From Lewinella cohaerens DSM 23179 (GTDB lineage Bacteria; Bacteroidota; Bacteroidia; Chitinophagales; Saprospiraceae), in assembly GCF_000379805.1 (NCBI RefSeq), contig NZ_KB903539.1, forward strand, positions 6,372 to 70,371: a stretch of DNA of 64,000 bases, given 5' to 3'. A program made the translations under genes and the position numbers. Each line of letters starts with the position of its first letter. The first letter of the stretch is position 1. Below the pieces are notes generated by a model. That model made no database searches, was not told where the DNA came from, and saw only the letters and a list, made by a program, of their open reading frames with translations. Of this stretch, positions 1-6,657 are shown in pieces.

Positions 1-572
1 TCATCGGCTTTATTAATGGTGGTATTAAAAACAGAAAGGAAGGCAAAACCACCACCAAGAGGAGAGACTTCGATAATTTGCTGCTCCCAAAGCACCATGT
101 CTTCGGTGAGCATTACAAAATCCGCGTGGCGCTTTTCATTAACAATCAAAAAATGCTTGGCCTCTAGCTGATCATCTTCTTTGGGGTCAAGTTGAAAAAC
201 CATCCGCCCTTTACCCGTTGAGAAAGTGATGCTTTCTCCTTTTTCGTTTTCCAATCGGGAGCAATGCCGCAACAAGGCCAGTAGATAGGGATGCTCGTGA
301 AGGAAAATACTATTACTCGGTTGTGCCCAATCAATTACAAAATCCTGCTGCTGCTTTAATTGATGCAGGGTACTGAGCAGTTGCCTTTCATAGCCGACGC
401 TCTCATTATAATCTATCTCTACTTCCGCCCCGTTGGCATTCACGACTCGTAGCGCGATTCCTTGCTCTTCTTTACATAACCGAAAATGGAAATCAGCAGA
501 AGCCTGTGTCGCTTTCTTTTTTCTTTTTATCGCTTGTTCTTGCCTGAGGGCACTCAACCACTTGGGATCCAT
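1..572 (-). CDS. N-terminal part of a probable SNF2/DEAD-DEAH helicase (runs off the window)
   Basis: An open frame reads leftward from ATG at 572 to the window edge with no stop, about 190 codons. It opens MDPKWLSALRQEQ and continues with a lysine-rich stretch, followed by a mixed alpha/beta region containing LLALLRHCSRL and, near the edge, LGGGFAFLSVFNTTINKAD. Large Bacteroidota SNF2-type helicases carry a similar poorly conserved N-terminal region before the helicase core, including a segment of the kind 'PLG..F..L..FNTTI'. The helicase motifs themselves would lie outside the window, so the assignment rests on resemblance from memory. It is divergent from the HlyD-like gene. It could also be an unrelated large protein. 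Confidence 0.5.
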   Translation of the reverse strand, partial: MDPKWLSALRQEQAIKRKKKATQASADFHFRLCKEEQGIALRVVNANGAEVEIDYNESVGYERQLLSTLHQLKQQQDFVIDWAQPSNSIFLHEHPYLLALLRHCSRLENEKGESITFSTGKGRMVFQLDPKEDDQLEAKHFLIVNEKRHADFVMLTEDMVLWEQQIIEVSPLGGGFAFLSVFNTTINKAD

Positions 573-629
573 TCTTTGGGTAACTGGTTTACATGTGGCG
601 CAAAAATAACGTAAAAAAACAGGGTAGGA

Positions 630-747
630 AACAGCACAAAAACAAATTGAGCATTCGTTTTCCGAGTAGAAGGTTAAGTGTTTCATTTTGAGCGAGTTAG
701 GTGTTTTGGAAACCTAAAGAAGGTTCAATTTGTTTTTTACGCAATAC
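630..747. repeat. Palindromic element, copy 1 of the core family
   Basis: The left end AACAGCAC is followed by an arm AAAAACAAATTGA (638-650). The matching arm TCAATTTGTTTTT lies at 725-737 and is followed by ACGCAATAC (739-747). Between them, 671-700 is nearly identical to the loop of the element at 5372-5491 (core pattern TTCATTTTrAGCGrGTTA). The outer landmarks AACAGCAC and CGCAATAC are shared by both copies, while the stem arms differ in sequence but remain self-complementary. No clear target duplication is visible around this copy. Confidence 0.6.
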
Positions 748-759
748 AATTGACTTATC

Positions 760-843
760 TTTAGAGTATGTTTGGGACGGTTTCGTCACGAGAACCAAGG
801 AGTTGCGATTCGCAGCAGGAACAAGTCCCAAACACACTCTAAA
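760..843. repeat. 84-bp MITE-like element with 19-nt inverted ends
   Basis: The left arm TTTAGAGTATGTTTGGGAC (760-778) pairs with the right arm GTCCCAAACACACTCTAAA (825-843) with a single mismatch. The interior contains further short complementarity. The termini resemble those of IS5-group elements that insert at TNA targets, but there is no transposase. The right end is 20 nt upstream of the HlyD-like start codon, and the left arm carries a perfect TAnnTTTG box, so the element may contribute to transcription of that gene. This last point is inference. Confidence 0.6.
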
Positions 844-863
844 AAGGACTAAAAATATTCCTT

Positions 864-2171
864 ATGCCCGCTCGCCCCTCTTTGCCTCCGCTTGAACCAG
901 CCGAGGATACACTGGCCATTTTCGGCCGCCCTTCCGGCTGGATGCTGTATTGGGGGAGTGGGGTGATTGTAGTGTTCTTTGCTTTGCTGCTGCTGTTTAT
1001 CAGTTGGGTCAATTATCCAGATAAGATTACCACGGAAGTGGTCATCACGGCAGGGGCTCCTCCGGTGCCGGTGGTTACGCGCACAGAAGGTGTTGTTGCT
1101 CAAGTTTTCGTAACAGAAGGAGAATTTGTCGAAACCAATGCGCCGTTAATCGTTCTCGACAATCCTGCCGATTTGCAAGATGTCTTAAAAATGGAGGAAT
1201 TGATCGCAAATCTAAGGCCCTTTTCCAGCCCTTTGGATATCCCTTCCGTTAGTCTTCCTTCCTCCCTTAAGCTGGGGACCATGGGGCGTACTTATACCCA
1301 ATTGCAAAACCTTAGTACAGAAATCGACTATTGGCTGCAGCGGCAGAGTAGTAGTCCACGCGCCCAAGAGATAACAAAACAATTGGAAGAGATAAAAAAG
1401 CTACAAGCCAGTCTTCAGGAGCAACTGGAAACCCAGGAGTTAGAAACAGCAATTGCCCGAAACCAATTGAATCAATACGAGGAGCTTTTCATTAAAGAAG
1501 CAGCCAGTCAACTGGAGGTGGATCAAGCTGCAACCAATTATTTACGTTCGGAAAGGCAAATAAAACAGCAAGAAAATCGGCTGACCGAAAGCCGGAACAG
1601 AGAAGCTGAACTCCGCGAAAGCCGCCTCGCGCTGGGTGAAAATGTCAGCGACCAAATCATGGAACGCTGGCTAAAGTGGCAGGCTTCGTTGCGCCTTTTA
1701 CAGCAAGAGCTTTACGAATGGCAAGAACTTTACGTGCTACGGGCAACACAAAGTGGCAGTATTTCTTTCTACGAAAACATCTATCCCGGCCTTTTTGTGC
1801 CCCCCCACCAGGTCGTCATGGGTATTGTTCCTGCCGACACTACTGGCGTATACCTTGCTGAGGGGCTGCTCCCACAAACAGCCAGTGGTAAAATTCTTCC
1901 CGGAGCCAAAGCCTACCTGGAGTTGGATGCTTATCCTAGTCGCGAATTTGGACAGATCCGTGCAGAAGTACAACAAATAGCATTAGCTGCAAATGCAGAA
2001 GGAGGAAGCTACCGCTTGGTCTTGGGGCTCCCAGACAGTTTACGTACTTCTTATGGTATAACATTACAAGCTCGGCAACAAATGCGCGCTCAAGCCGTCT
2101 TGCTTAGCGAGAACAAAAGCCTACTCAGGCGGCTGCTCGATCATTTATGGGAAGTGGGAAGAAATGAATAA
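864..2171 (+). CDS. HlyD-family membrane fusion (periplasmic adaptor) protein
   Basis: This 435-aa protein has a short cytoplasmic N-terminus, one transmembrane segment at about residues 27-48 (ending LLFISW), a biotinyl-lipoyl-like half motif near residues 80-100 (GVVAQVFVTEGEFVETNAPL), a long coiled-coil hairpin at about 170-280 and a C-terminal beta-rich region (GSISFYENIYPGLFV). This is the architecture of adaptors that link an inner-membrane ABC exporter to an outer-membrane channel in type I or bacteriocin export. No ATP-binding exporter or TolC-like gene is adjacent, since a helicase-like gene lies upstream and rplU downstream. The cognate exporter must therefore be elsewhere, or the gene is a stray. 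Family confidence is high and cargo is unknown. Confidence 0.85.
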   Translation: MPARPSLPPLEPAEDTLAIFGRPSGWMLYWGSGVIVVFFALLLLFISWVNYPDKITTEVVITAGAPPVPVVTRTEGVVAQVFVTEGEFVETNAPLIVLDNPADLQDVLKMEELIANLRPFSSPLDIPSVSLPSSLKLGTMGRTYTQLQNLSTEIDYWLQRQSSSPRAQEITKQLEEIKKLQASLQEQLETQELETAIARNQLNQYEELFIKEAASQLEVDQAATNYLRSERQIKQQENRLTESRNREAELRESRLALGENVSDQIMERWLKWQASLRLLQQELYEWQELYVLRATQSGSISFYENIYPGLFVPPHQVVMGIVPADTTGVYLAEGLLPQTASGKILPGAKAYLELDAYPSREFGQIRAEVQQIALAANAEGGSYRLVLGLPDSLRTSYGITLQARQQMRAQAVLLSENKSLLRRLLDHLWEVGRNE

Positions 2172-2290
2172 GTTGGACTTTTGCCCAAAGTCCGAGAGTC
2201 CAGCCCAAAAGATCAGGAGAAGGGGAATAAGCGGCACCTGCCCACTAACAAAAAAAGTAACGGAAACGCTAATAATTTCAAAGTAAAGCT

Positions 2291-2298
2291 TATCTTTG
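2291..2298 (+). promoter_or_regulatory. Bacteroidota -7 box upstream of rplU
   Basis: TATCTTTG is a perfect match to TAnnTTTG, 38 nt before the L21 start codon. No convincing TTG was seen at the expected -33 distance, so this is a single-box call. Confidence 0.5.
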
Positions 2299-2335
2299 CA
2301 GCCCGTTAGGAAATTTTTCAAACAAACAACTACTA

Positions 2336-2644
2336 ATGTTCGCAATCGTAACCATAGCTGGTCAACAGTTCAAAGTTGAGGAAGGTCAGGAGATCTTCGT
2401 CCACCAGCTAGAAGCAAGCGAAGGTGATAAAATGTCGTTTGATCAGGTTTTAATGATCAACAACGACGGTAACACCTCGATTGGCACGCCGGTTTTGGAC
2501 GCCAAGGTTAATGCTACGGTATTAGGCCACCAGAAAGGCGACAAAGTGATCGTATTCAAGAAGAAGCGCCGTAAAGGATACCGCGTCAAGAATGGTCACC
2601 GCCAGCATTTTACCAAAATTAAAATAGACAGCATTGCCGGCTAA
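2336..2644 (+). CDS. rplU: 50S ribosomal protein L21
   Basis: This 102-aa protein is the usual length for L21. It starts MFAIVTIAGQQFKVEEGQ, has the conserved central part DKVIVFKKKRRKGYRVKNGHRQ, and ends in KIKIDSIAG. L21 binds 23S rRNA in the large subunit near L20 and is normally encoded next to L27, as here. The gap to rpmA is 38 nt, which suggests one transcript ending at the terminator at 3413. Confidence 0.98.
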   Translation: MFAIVTIAGQQFKVEEGQEIFVHQLEASEGDKMSFDQVLMINNDGNTSIGTPVLDAKVNATVLGHQKGDKVIVFKKKRRKGYRVKNGHRQHFTKIKIDSIAG

Positions 2645-2682
2645 GTCGGTTGCATCATTGTTCATCTAAAAAGCATTAAACC

Positions 2683-3381
2683 ATGGCACATAAAAAAGGT
2701 GTAGGTAGTACCGACAATGGACGCGACAGTCAGAGTAAACGACTTGGCGTTAAGCTATTCGGAGGCCAAAACGCTATCGCAGGTAACATTATCGTTCGTC
2801 AGCGTGGTACCAAGTACCATCCTGGTGATAACGTATACATGGGGAAAGATTTCACCCTACACGCTAAGATCGACGGTACGGTAACTTTCCGCAAGCGTCG
2901 TTCTAACCGTACTTACGTAAGCATTCTTCCTGCTGATGCAGTAGCTGAAGCACCTGCTGCTCCAGTAAAGAAAGCTCCAGCTAAAAAAGCTGCTCCAGCT
3001 CCTGTAGCTGAAGCACGTTCTGTAGCTGCAGAAGCACCTAAGGCAGAAGCACCAAAGAAAGCTGCTCCTAAACAGAAAGCTGCTAAGATTGAATTACCAA
3101 ATGGTAAGAGCATCAAGCAGGATGACCTCAAGATGGTAGAAGGTGTCGGTCCTAAGATCGAAGGTCTACTACACGACGGTGGCATCATGACTTGGGAAGA
3201 CTTAGCTAATGCACCTACGGAAAAAGTACAAGGCATCCTCGACGAAGCCGGACCACGCTACCGTATGCACCAGCCTACCACATGGGCCAAGCAGGCACGC
3301 CTTGCTGCCGATGGCAAATGGGACGAGCTGGTAACTTACCAGGATTACCTTGATGGTGGTCGTGAACCAGAAGACAAGTAA
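2683..3381 (+). CDS. rpmA: 50S ribosomal protein L27 with C-terminal helix-hairpin-helix extension
   Basis: Residues 1-85 are a normal bacterial L27 ([22 protein letters not shown], then [23 protein letters not shown] and [13 protein letters not shown]). They are followed by an Ala/Lys/Pro-rich linker (about 86-145) reminiscent of histone H1-like tails, and a folded-looking domain at about 146-232. The last domain contains [21 protein letters not shown], a helix-hairpin-helix of the kind found as an extra domain on some Bacteroidota ribosomal proteins. Ordinary L27 is about 85-90 aa, so this protein is roughly 2.7 times longer. The frame is continuous and codons are similar throughout, so a real fusion is more likely than a read-through artefact. 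The extension's role is unknown; added nucleic-acid binding is a guess. Confidence 0.93.
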   Translation: MAHKKGVGSTDNGRDSQSKRLGVKLFGGQNAIAGNIIVRQRGTKYHPGDNVYMGKDFTLHAKIDGTVTFRKRRSNRTYVSILPADAVAEAPAAPVKKAPAKKAAPAPVAEARSVAAEAPKAEAPKKAAPKQKAAKIELPNGKSIKQDDLKMVEGVGPKIEGLLHDGGIMTWEDLANAPTEKVQGILDEAGPRYRMHQPTTWAKQARLAADGKWDELVTYQDYLDGGREPEDK

Positions 3382-3412
3382 GTTAGCCTAGCGCTAGTTG
3401 CTACTATAAAAA

Positions 3413-3444
3413 AGCCCCGCTGCCATTTGGTAGCGGGGCTTTTG
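3413..3444 (+). terminator. Rho-independent terminator after rpmA
   Basis: The stem AGCCCCGCT / AGCGGGGCT has a 10-nt loop and is followed by TTTT. It lies 31 nt after the L27 stop codon. Confidence 0.9.
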
Positions 3445-3449
3445 TGTTT

Positions 3450-3585
3450 GGCGCTAGATGAAATCGTTTGGTTGTAAAAGTGTAGGCTGGACTTCAGTCC
3501 GGCCACAATCGCAATATCTTCCCGCTCGGACTGAAGTCCAAGCCACGTCTTAAGCATTCAACCCCAAACGATTTCATCTAGCGCC
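3450..3585. repeat. 136-bp MITE-like element with perfect 22-bp terminal inverted repeats
   Basis: Positions 3450-3471 and 3564-3585 are perfect reverse complements (22 of 22). Inside are two opposed copies of a smaller palindrome, GGACTTCAGTCC at 3489-3500 and GGACTGAAGTCC at 3528-3539, so the whole element is a nested double palindrome. It sits directly behind the rpmA terminator. A single end of the same element (16-nt match CGATTTCATCTAGC plus flanks) recurs at 35503-35525. No coding capacity. Confidence 0.8.
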
Positions 3586-3704
3586 CACCTTTTATTAGCG
3601 CAAGCGAGCACTAAACCCCACGGCCAGCATACTGAGATAATGTTGGGCATCGCTACTAGAAGCTACGGATGGCTTGATCAGGTTTAATTTAATAAGAAGA
3701 ATTC

Positions 3705-4340
3705 CTAATACCGCTCGATAACATCGGGGTATAAGGTTCGCCGGTCACGTTTTCGTTTCTGGCTTTCAAGAACCGGGGCTGAAAGTTTATCATCCAATAA
3801 ACTTGGCAGCAATGGTATCGTCATGTTCCCTTTTAAAGGAAACGTAAGGTAAGCAGCACTTCTGTCAGGTAAAGATTGTTCCTCTTCCTCTTCTATTGGT
3901 GTGCTGTCGTTTATTTCTGTAGATAAAAAGTTTGTAGCCTCTGGCGCCGCTTCCACAAACTCAGTGGTATTGGCAGGAAGCTGACGGTACTCGGGATTCG
4001 TCGTGCTTCCTACCTCCACTTTAAAGGGCGCGTTCTCAGTGTGTAATGGGTTTTCTGTAGTCGTTGTAATATTAAAACTACTCAGAGTAACAGTGTTTTT
4101 ATTTGGATCATTAAGCACCCACCAGCACAAGGCTCCAATAATGATCAAAATCAAGCCTCTAAATATCCATGCTGTCAAGCGGCCGCCGGCTGGCGGAGTC
4201 TCTTCTTTGGGGGCCATTGTACCACCGCCTTGGTCCAGGAGTTCATCCATCTGCTCCCAGGCCGAGGCATCAAAGGCAAATTCGTGTGCTTCTACTTTAG
4301 ACCGAAGCTCGTCTTCCCATTTGTTGTAGTCGAAACTCAT
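3705..4340 (-). CDS. Probable anti-sigma factor, single-pass membrane protein
   Basis: This 211-aa protein has a cytoplasmic N-terminus rich in charged residues (MSFDYNKWEDELRSKVEAHE, then FDASAWEQMDELLDQ), one transmembrane segment at about residues 68-89 (WIFRGLILIIIGALCWWVL) and a low-complexity, presumably periplasmic C-terminal half. Its start overlaps the stop of the upstream ECF sigma factor gene in an ATGA, indicating translational coupling. In Bacteroidota, a membrane protein with a DxxAWexMdeLLD-type N-terminus behind an ECF sigma gene is commonly an anti-sigma factor. No ZAS zinc motif is visible, so the assignment rests on position and topology. Confidence 0.65.
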   Translation of the reverse strand: MSFDYNKWEDELRSKVEAHEFAFDASAWEQMDELLDQGGGTMAPKEETPPAGGRLTAWIFRGLILIIIGALCWWVLNDPNKNTVTLSSFNITTTTENPLHTENAPFKVEVGSTTNPEYRQLPANTTEFVEAAPEATNFLSTEINDSTPIEEEEEQSLPDRSAAYLTFPLKGNMTIPLLPSLLDDKLSAPVLESQKRKRDRRTLYPDVIERY

Positions 4341-4900
4341 GCCGATCTGCCTTTTTGGTTATACAATTGCCCCAGCCAAGACTGTAAGGTCTCGCGAGCT
4401 TTAGCTAGTCTCCATTTACTCGTACTGAGGGTGATGCCCAACAGGTTGGTAATTTCCTCATGTTTGTATCCTTCGATCACATACAAGCTGAAAACAACAC
4501 GTAAATGATCAGGTAAGCGCTGAATAATCTGAATGAGTTCTTCGACCGCCAGGTTTTCCTCGGCCTTGCTTCTCATAATGGGTACGTCTTTGGCTTCCAG
4601 GCTAATACGTTCCCGATAGCGCTGCTCGTAACGTAAGTGATCCATCGTTGTTCTGAAAGTAATGGTTGCCATCCATCCCTGGAATGACCCTACTTCCCGG
4701 TATTTTCCCAGCCCATTAAAAATGGTTAGAAATGCCTGATTCAATATTGCGGTAGCTTCCTCCTTATCGCGGGTATAGCGCATCGGAATACCTAGAAGTT
4801 TACCGTAAAAGCGACGGTAAAGCTCCTTTTGCGCCAACCGATCCCCCGCCAGGCATCCCTGTCGCAAGTTCTCTTCGGTGCTATGTTTTCCGTATGACAT
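4337..4900 (-). CDS. ECF-type RNA polymerase sigma-70 factor
   Basis: This 187-aa protein has a region 2 at about residues 25-95 (LYRRFYGKLLGIPMRY, AILNQAFLTIFNGLGKYR, FQGWMATITFRTTMDHLR) and a region 4 at about 125-180 (IQRLPDHLRVVFSLYVIEGYKHEEITNLLGI, then STSKWRLAKARETL). It directs transcription of an unknown regulon. The coupled downstream membrane protein is the likely antagonist. The upstream region to 5191 shows no evident TAnnTTTG site on this strand, so autoregulation cannot be judged. Confidence 0.93.
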   Translation of the reverse strand: MSYGKHSTEENLRQGCLAGDRLAQKELYRRFYGKLLGIPMRYTRDKEEATAILNQAFLTIFNGLGKYREVGSFQGWMATITFRTTMDHLRYEQRYRERISLEAKDVPIMRSKAEENLAVEELIQIIQRLPDHLRVVFSLYVIEGYKHEEITNLLGITLSTSKWRLAKARETLQSWLGQLYNQKGRSA

Positions 4901-5200
4901 ATACGTTGATAATGTTTTTTATAGAAGGATTTTATAAAGAGTGCTGTTTAATATAGCCGTCTCAATCATGCCTTCTATCCCTACTATCGTTGGAAAAATT
5001 AAAAAGGTTAGTGAAGCAGCCATCTTTTTTTATTTTTTTTGAACTCGGTTGATCGCTGAGGCTTATTTGGTTATATCTACATCACTTCAAAACACATCTT
5101 ACAAACTTGTTCTTTAATACACAATTATTTACATAATTGATATTCAACCCAAGCATCTTTCCAGGTGGACAAACGAGCTTTAATCTAATACATGATAGCT

Positions 5201-5401
5201 ATGAGCGATACTCCTTTCCGTTTAGATCGGACGAAATTCAAGATGCAGACCTTTAATGAAGCTAGCCACCAGTTAAGCTACTGGCAAACTAAAACACCTG
5301 TTGAAAGATTACAGGCTGCCTATTTTTTGATAAGTCAAGCCTATAATTTCGACTTGAATAATCCTCCTAAGGAACAGCACGAAAATAAAACACGATTTTG
5401 A
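5201..5401 (+). pseudogene. Small Bacteroidota protein of an apparent two-gene module, C-terminus replaced by an insertion
   Basis: The 66-aa frame from ATG 5201 (an in-frame ATG at 5192 is the alternative) reads MSDTPFRLDRTKFKMQTFNE, then ISQAYNFDLNNPPK and a foreign tail EQHENKTRF. A widespread family of small Bacteroidota proteins has the pattern LDRT.F..QTF.EA followed by A.ayNF...NPP and ends with a second DRT.F..R element. That last part is missing here but lies downstream at 5497-5538 (IDRQKFFIRKHAH, stop). Removing 5372-5496 joins the two in frame. The family often sits before a nucleotidyltransferase-type gene; a toxin-antitoxin role is plausible but unproven. The product may still be made in altered form. 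Confidence 0.7.
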
Positions 5402-5491
5402 CTTTCACAATAGTTGGCCAAGCGGTTCATTTTAAGCGGGTTAACTATTTGAAAGTCTTATAAAAAATCGTGTTTTATTTTCTGCGCAATA
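5372..5491. mobile_element. 120-bp palindromic insertion with 5-bp target duplication (copy 2 of the core family)
   Basis: The insertion is bounded by direct repeats CTAAG (5367-5371 and 5492-5496). It has a 19-nt arm at 5381-5399 perfectly complementary to 5464-5482, then GACTTTCA (5400-5407) with TGAAAGTC (5450-5457), and AATAGTT (5409-5415) with AACTATT (5443-5449), enclosing a loop core at 5416-5442. Removing the element plus one CTAAG restores the interrupted ORF exactly. The loop core, the left AACAGCAC and the right CGCAATAC match the element at 630-747. No transposase is encoded, so it would depend on an enzyme supplied in trans. Confidence 0.75.
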
Positions 5492-5496
5492 CTAAG

Positions 5497-5538
5497 ATAG
5501 ATCGGCAGAAATTTTTCATACGTAAACATGCCCATTGA
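5497..5538 (+). pseudogene. Separated C-terminal codons of the interrupted small protein
   Basis: In the frame ATA GAT CGG this reads IDRQKFFIRKHAH followed by TGA (5536-5538). This is the expected second DRxxFxxRK element of the family. The TGA overlaps the next ATG as TGATG. Confidence 0.65.
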
Positions 5539-5630
5539 TGAGTAATATTTTTAACGAGCTTCTAGAAGCAAAAAGAGCCGTATTACGCCCTAAAGATCAA
5601 GACGATATTGAAAACCTAACAAAACGATAG
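5538..5630 (+). pseudogene. 30-codon remnant of the partner gene (nucleotidyltransferase-like)
   Basis: The frame starts at the TGATG junction and reads MSNIFNELLEAKRAVLRPKD followed by QDDIENLTKR and a stop. Nucleotidyltransferase-fold genes behind this small-protein family commonly begin with a short 'M.n.F...f..f...L' segment and end with a 'l..NK.a.gR.KDl.DIe.L' segment. Here only about seven start codons and about 23 end codons seem to remain, as if the middle was lost by an in-frame deletion. Family recognition is from memory. Alternatively it is a genuine micro-ORF. Confidence 0.5.
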
Positions 5631-5710
5631 CTTCGATTTCATCCCTCCCTTTTCCTCTTTCATCGAATATTTTTCGGTTTTTTCCGCACAATTCCCACCT
5701 TAGAGTGTAA

Positions 5711-5718
5711 TATTTTTG
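5711..5718 (+). promoter_or_regulatory. -7 box upstream of the 5818 gene
   Basis: TATTTTTG matches TAnnTTTG and predicts a 5' untranslated leader of about 95 nt that includes the hairpin at 5739-5773. Confidence 0.4.
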
Positions 5719-5738
5719 AGTCCGGTGTTACTAATAGA

Positions 5739-5773
5739 TCGCAGTTTGTTTTTCACCAAACAATCCACTGCGA
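5739..5773 (+). promoter_or_regulatory. Leader hairpin before the 5818 gene
   Basis: TCGCAGT and TTGTTT pair with AAACAA and ACTGCGA, with a 3-nt bulge (TCC) and a 6-nt loop (TTCACC). It lies between the -7 box and the start codon, so it would be part of the mRNA leader. A role in stability or translation is inference. Confidence 0.45.
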
Positions 5774-5817
5774 ACAACCAGACTCAATACAATCATTTTC
5801 GTAAAAAATAAACCAGA

Positions 5818-6570
5818 ATGAAACACATTTTCTTGCTTTGCGCATTGTCACTAGGATTTTTCATGGGTAACGCGCAAGAGAAAGCCGTTACGGATATTAC
5901 TGCTGACGAGATCATAGAGGCTTACCTCGAAAACATTGGTGGTAAAGACAACTGGAAAGCCCTCACTTCTATACGAATGGAAGCCAAAATGGCTCAGATG
6001 GGTATGGAATTCCCTGGCGTAATCATGCAAATGCCACCTAACAAGCAGCGCATGGAAATCAATATTCAAGGTCAGGAGATGATCCAGGCTTATGATGGAG
6101 AAACAGCTTGGTGGATCAACCCATTTATGGGAGCAGCTGATGCACAGCCGATGCCTGCCGAAATGGCCAATGAATTTACCAAAGAAACCTTTGAGGATGA
6201 TTTTATCGACTACGCTGACAAAGGTCACATGATTGAGCTACTAGGTGAAGCCGAAGTGGACGGAGTGATGACTTATGAAGTAAAATTGACTAAAAAAGAC
6301 GGTACGGAGGAATTCCATTATTTTGACCCAGAATACATGGTGCCTATCATGCAAAAAACCATTGTGGAAGAAGGACAGATGGCCGGCCAAGCTGTAGAGA
6401 CCTACCTAAGTGATTACGAAGAGTATGAAGGATTAATGATCCCGATGTACATCGAATCAAAAGTAGGCGGTGCTACTCAATTTTCATTGACGGTAACCAA
6501 GATTGAACTAAATTTAGAGTTAGATGAAACGATCTTCGTCTATCCTAAAGCTGCAGACAAAGGCAAGTAA
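5818..6570 (+). CDS. Secreted outer-membrane lipoprotein-sorting (LolA-like) family protein
   Basis: This 250-aa protein has a Sec signal peptide (MKHIFLLCALSLGFFMGNAQ). The mature part begins DEIIEAYLENIGGKDNWKAL, followed by the curved-sheet pattern typical of LolA-like proteins (MPPNKQRMEI, IQAYDGETAWWINPF, FHYFDPEYMVPIM). Many Bacteroidota encode such soluble periplasmic proteins, annotated as outer membrane lipoprotein-sorting proteins but not shown to be the true LolA. No lipobox is present. The large sortilin-like gene starts 87 nt downstream behind a strong hairpin. Confidence 0.75.
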   Translation: MKHIFLLCALSLGFFMGNAQEKAVTDITADEIIEAYLENIGGKDNWKALTSIRMEAKMAQMGMEFPGVIMQMPPNKQRMEINIQGQEMIQAYDGETAWWINPFMGAADAQPMPAEMANEFTKETFEDDFIDYADKGHMIELLGEAEVDGVMTYEVKLTKKDGTEEFHYFDPEYMVPIMQKTIVEEGQMAGQAVETYLSDYEEYEGLMIPMYIESKVGGATQFSLTVTKIELNLELDETIFVYPKAADKGK

Positions 6571-6595
6571 TTCTTCTGCTTGCCAGCAACTAATT

Positions 6596-6630
6596 CACTG
6601 GCCCTACGGCAAACGTCGTCAGGGCCAGTG
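6596..6630. terminator. Intergenic hairpin between the 5818 gene and the sortilin-like gene
   Basis: CACTGGCCCT pairs perfectly with AGGGCCAGTG over a 15-nt loop. There is no T-run, so it may be a weak terminator or an mRNA-processing and stability element. It lies upstream of the preferred start at 6658, and an ORF start at 6580 would put it inside the coding region. Confidence 0.6.
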
Positions 6631-6657
6631 TTCGTTAAACGAGAAATTCAACCTATT

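Larger units (their letters stand above)
573..863. other. Divergent intergenic region holding two small inverted-repeat elements
   Basis: This 291-nt gap separates the helicase-like gene from the HlyD-like gene. It contains a palindromic element at 630-747 that shares its core with the insertion at 5372-5491, and directly after it an 84-bp element (760-843) with 19-nt terminal inverted repeats. Two sequences resembling the Bacteroidota -7 box occur: TATCTTTA at 756-763 and a perfect TAnnTTTG (TATGTTTG) at 767-774, the latter inside the left arm of the second element. No well-spaced -33 TTTG was found. Short ORFs in this stretch overlap the repeats and are unlikely to be genes. Confidence 0.6.

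Noticed and set aside
671-706. Possible integron attC site in the core of the 630 element (GTTAGGT resembles GTTRRRY)
   Set aside because: The matching half-site is absent, the second copy has GTTAACT at that place, and that copy clearly inserted into an ORF with a 5-bp duplication, which is not how cassettes behave.
701-895. Plus-strand 64-aa frame MFWKPKEGS...
   Set aside because: It overlaps two inverted-repeat elements and the start of the HlyD-like gene.
6580-6657. Upstream extension of the sortilin-like gene to ATG 6580
   Set aside because: It would place a strong intergenic hairpin inside the coding region and hide the signal peptide that starts at 6658.
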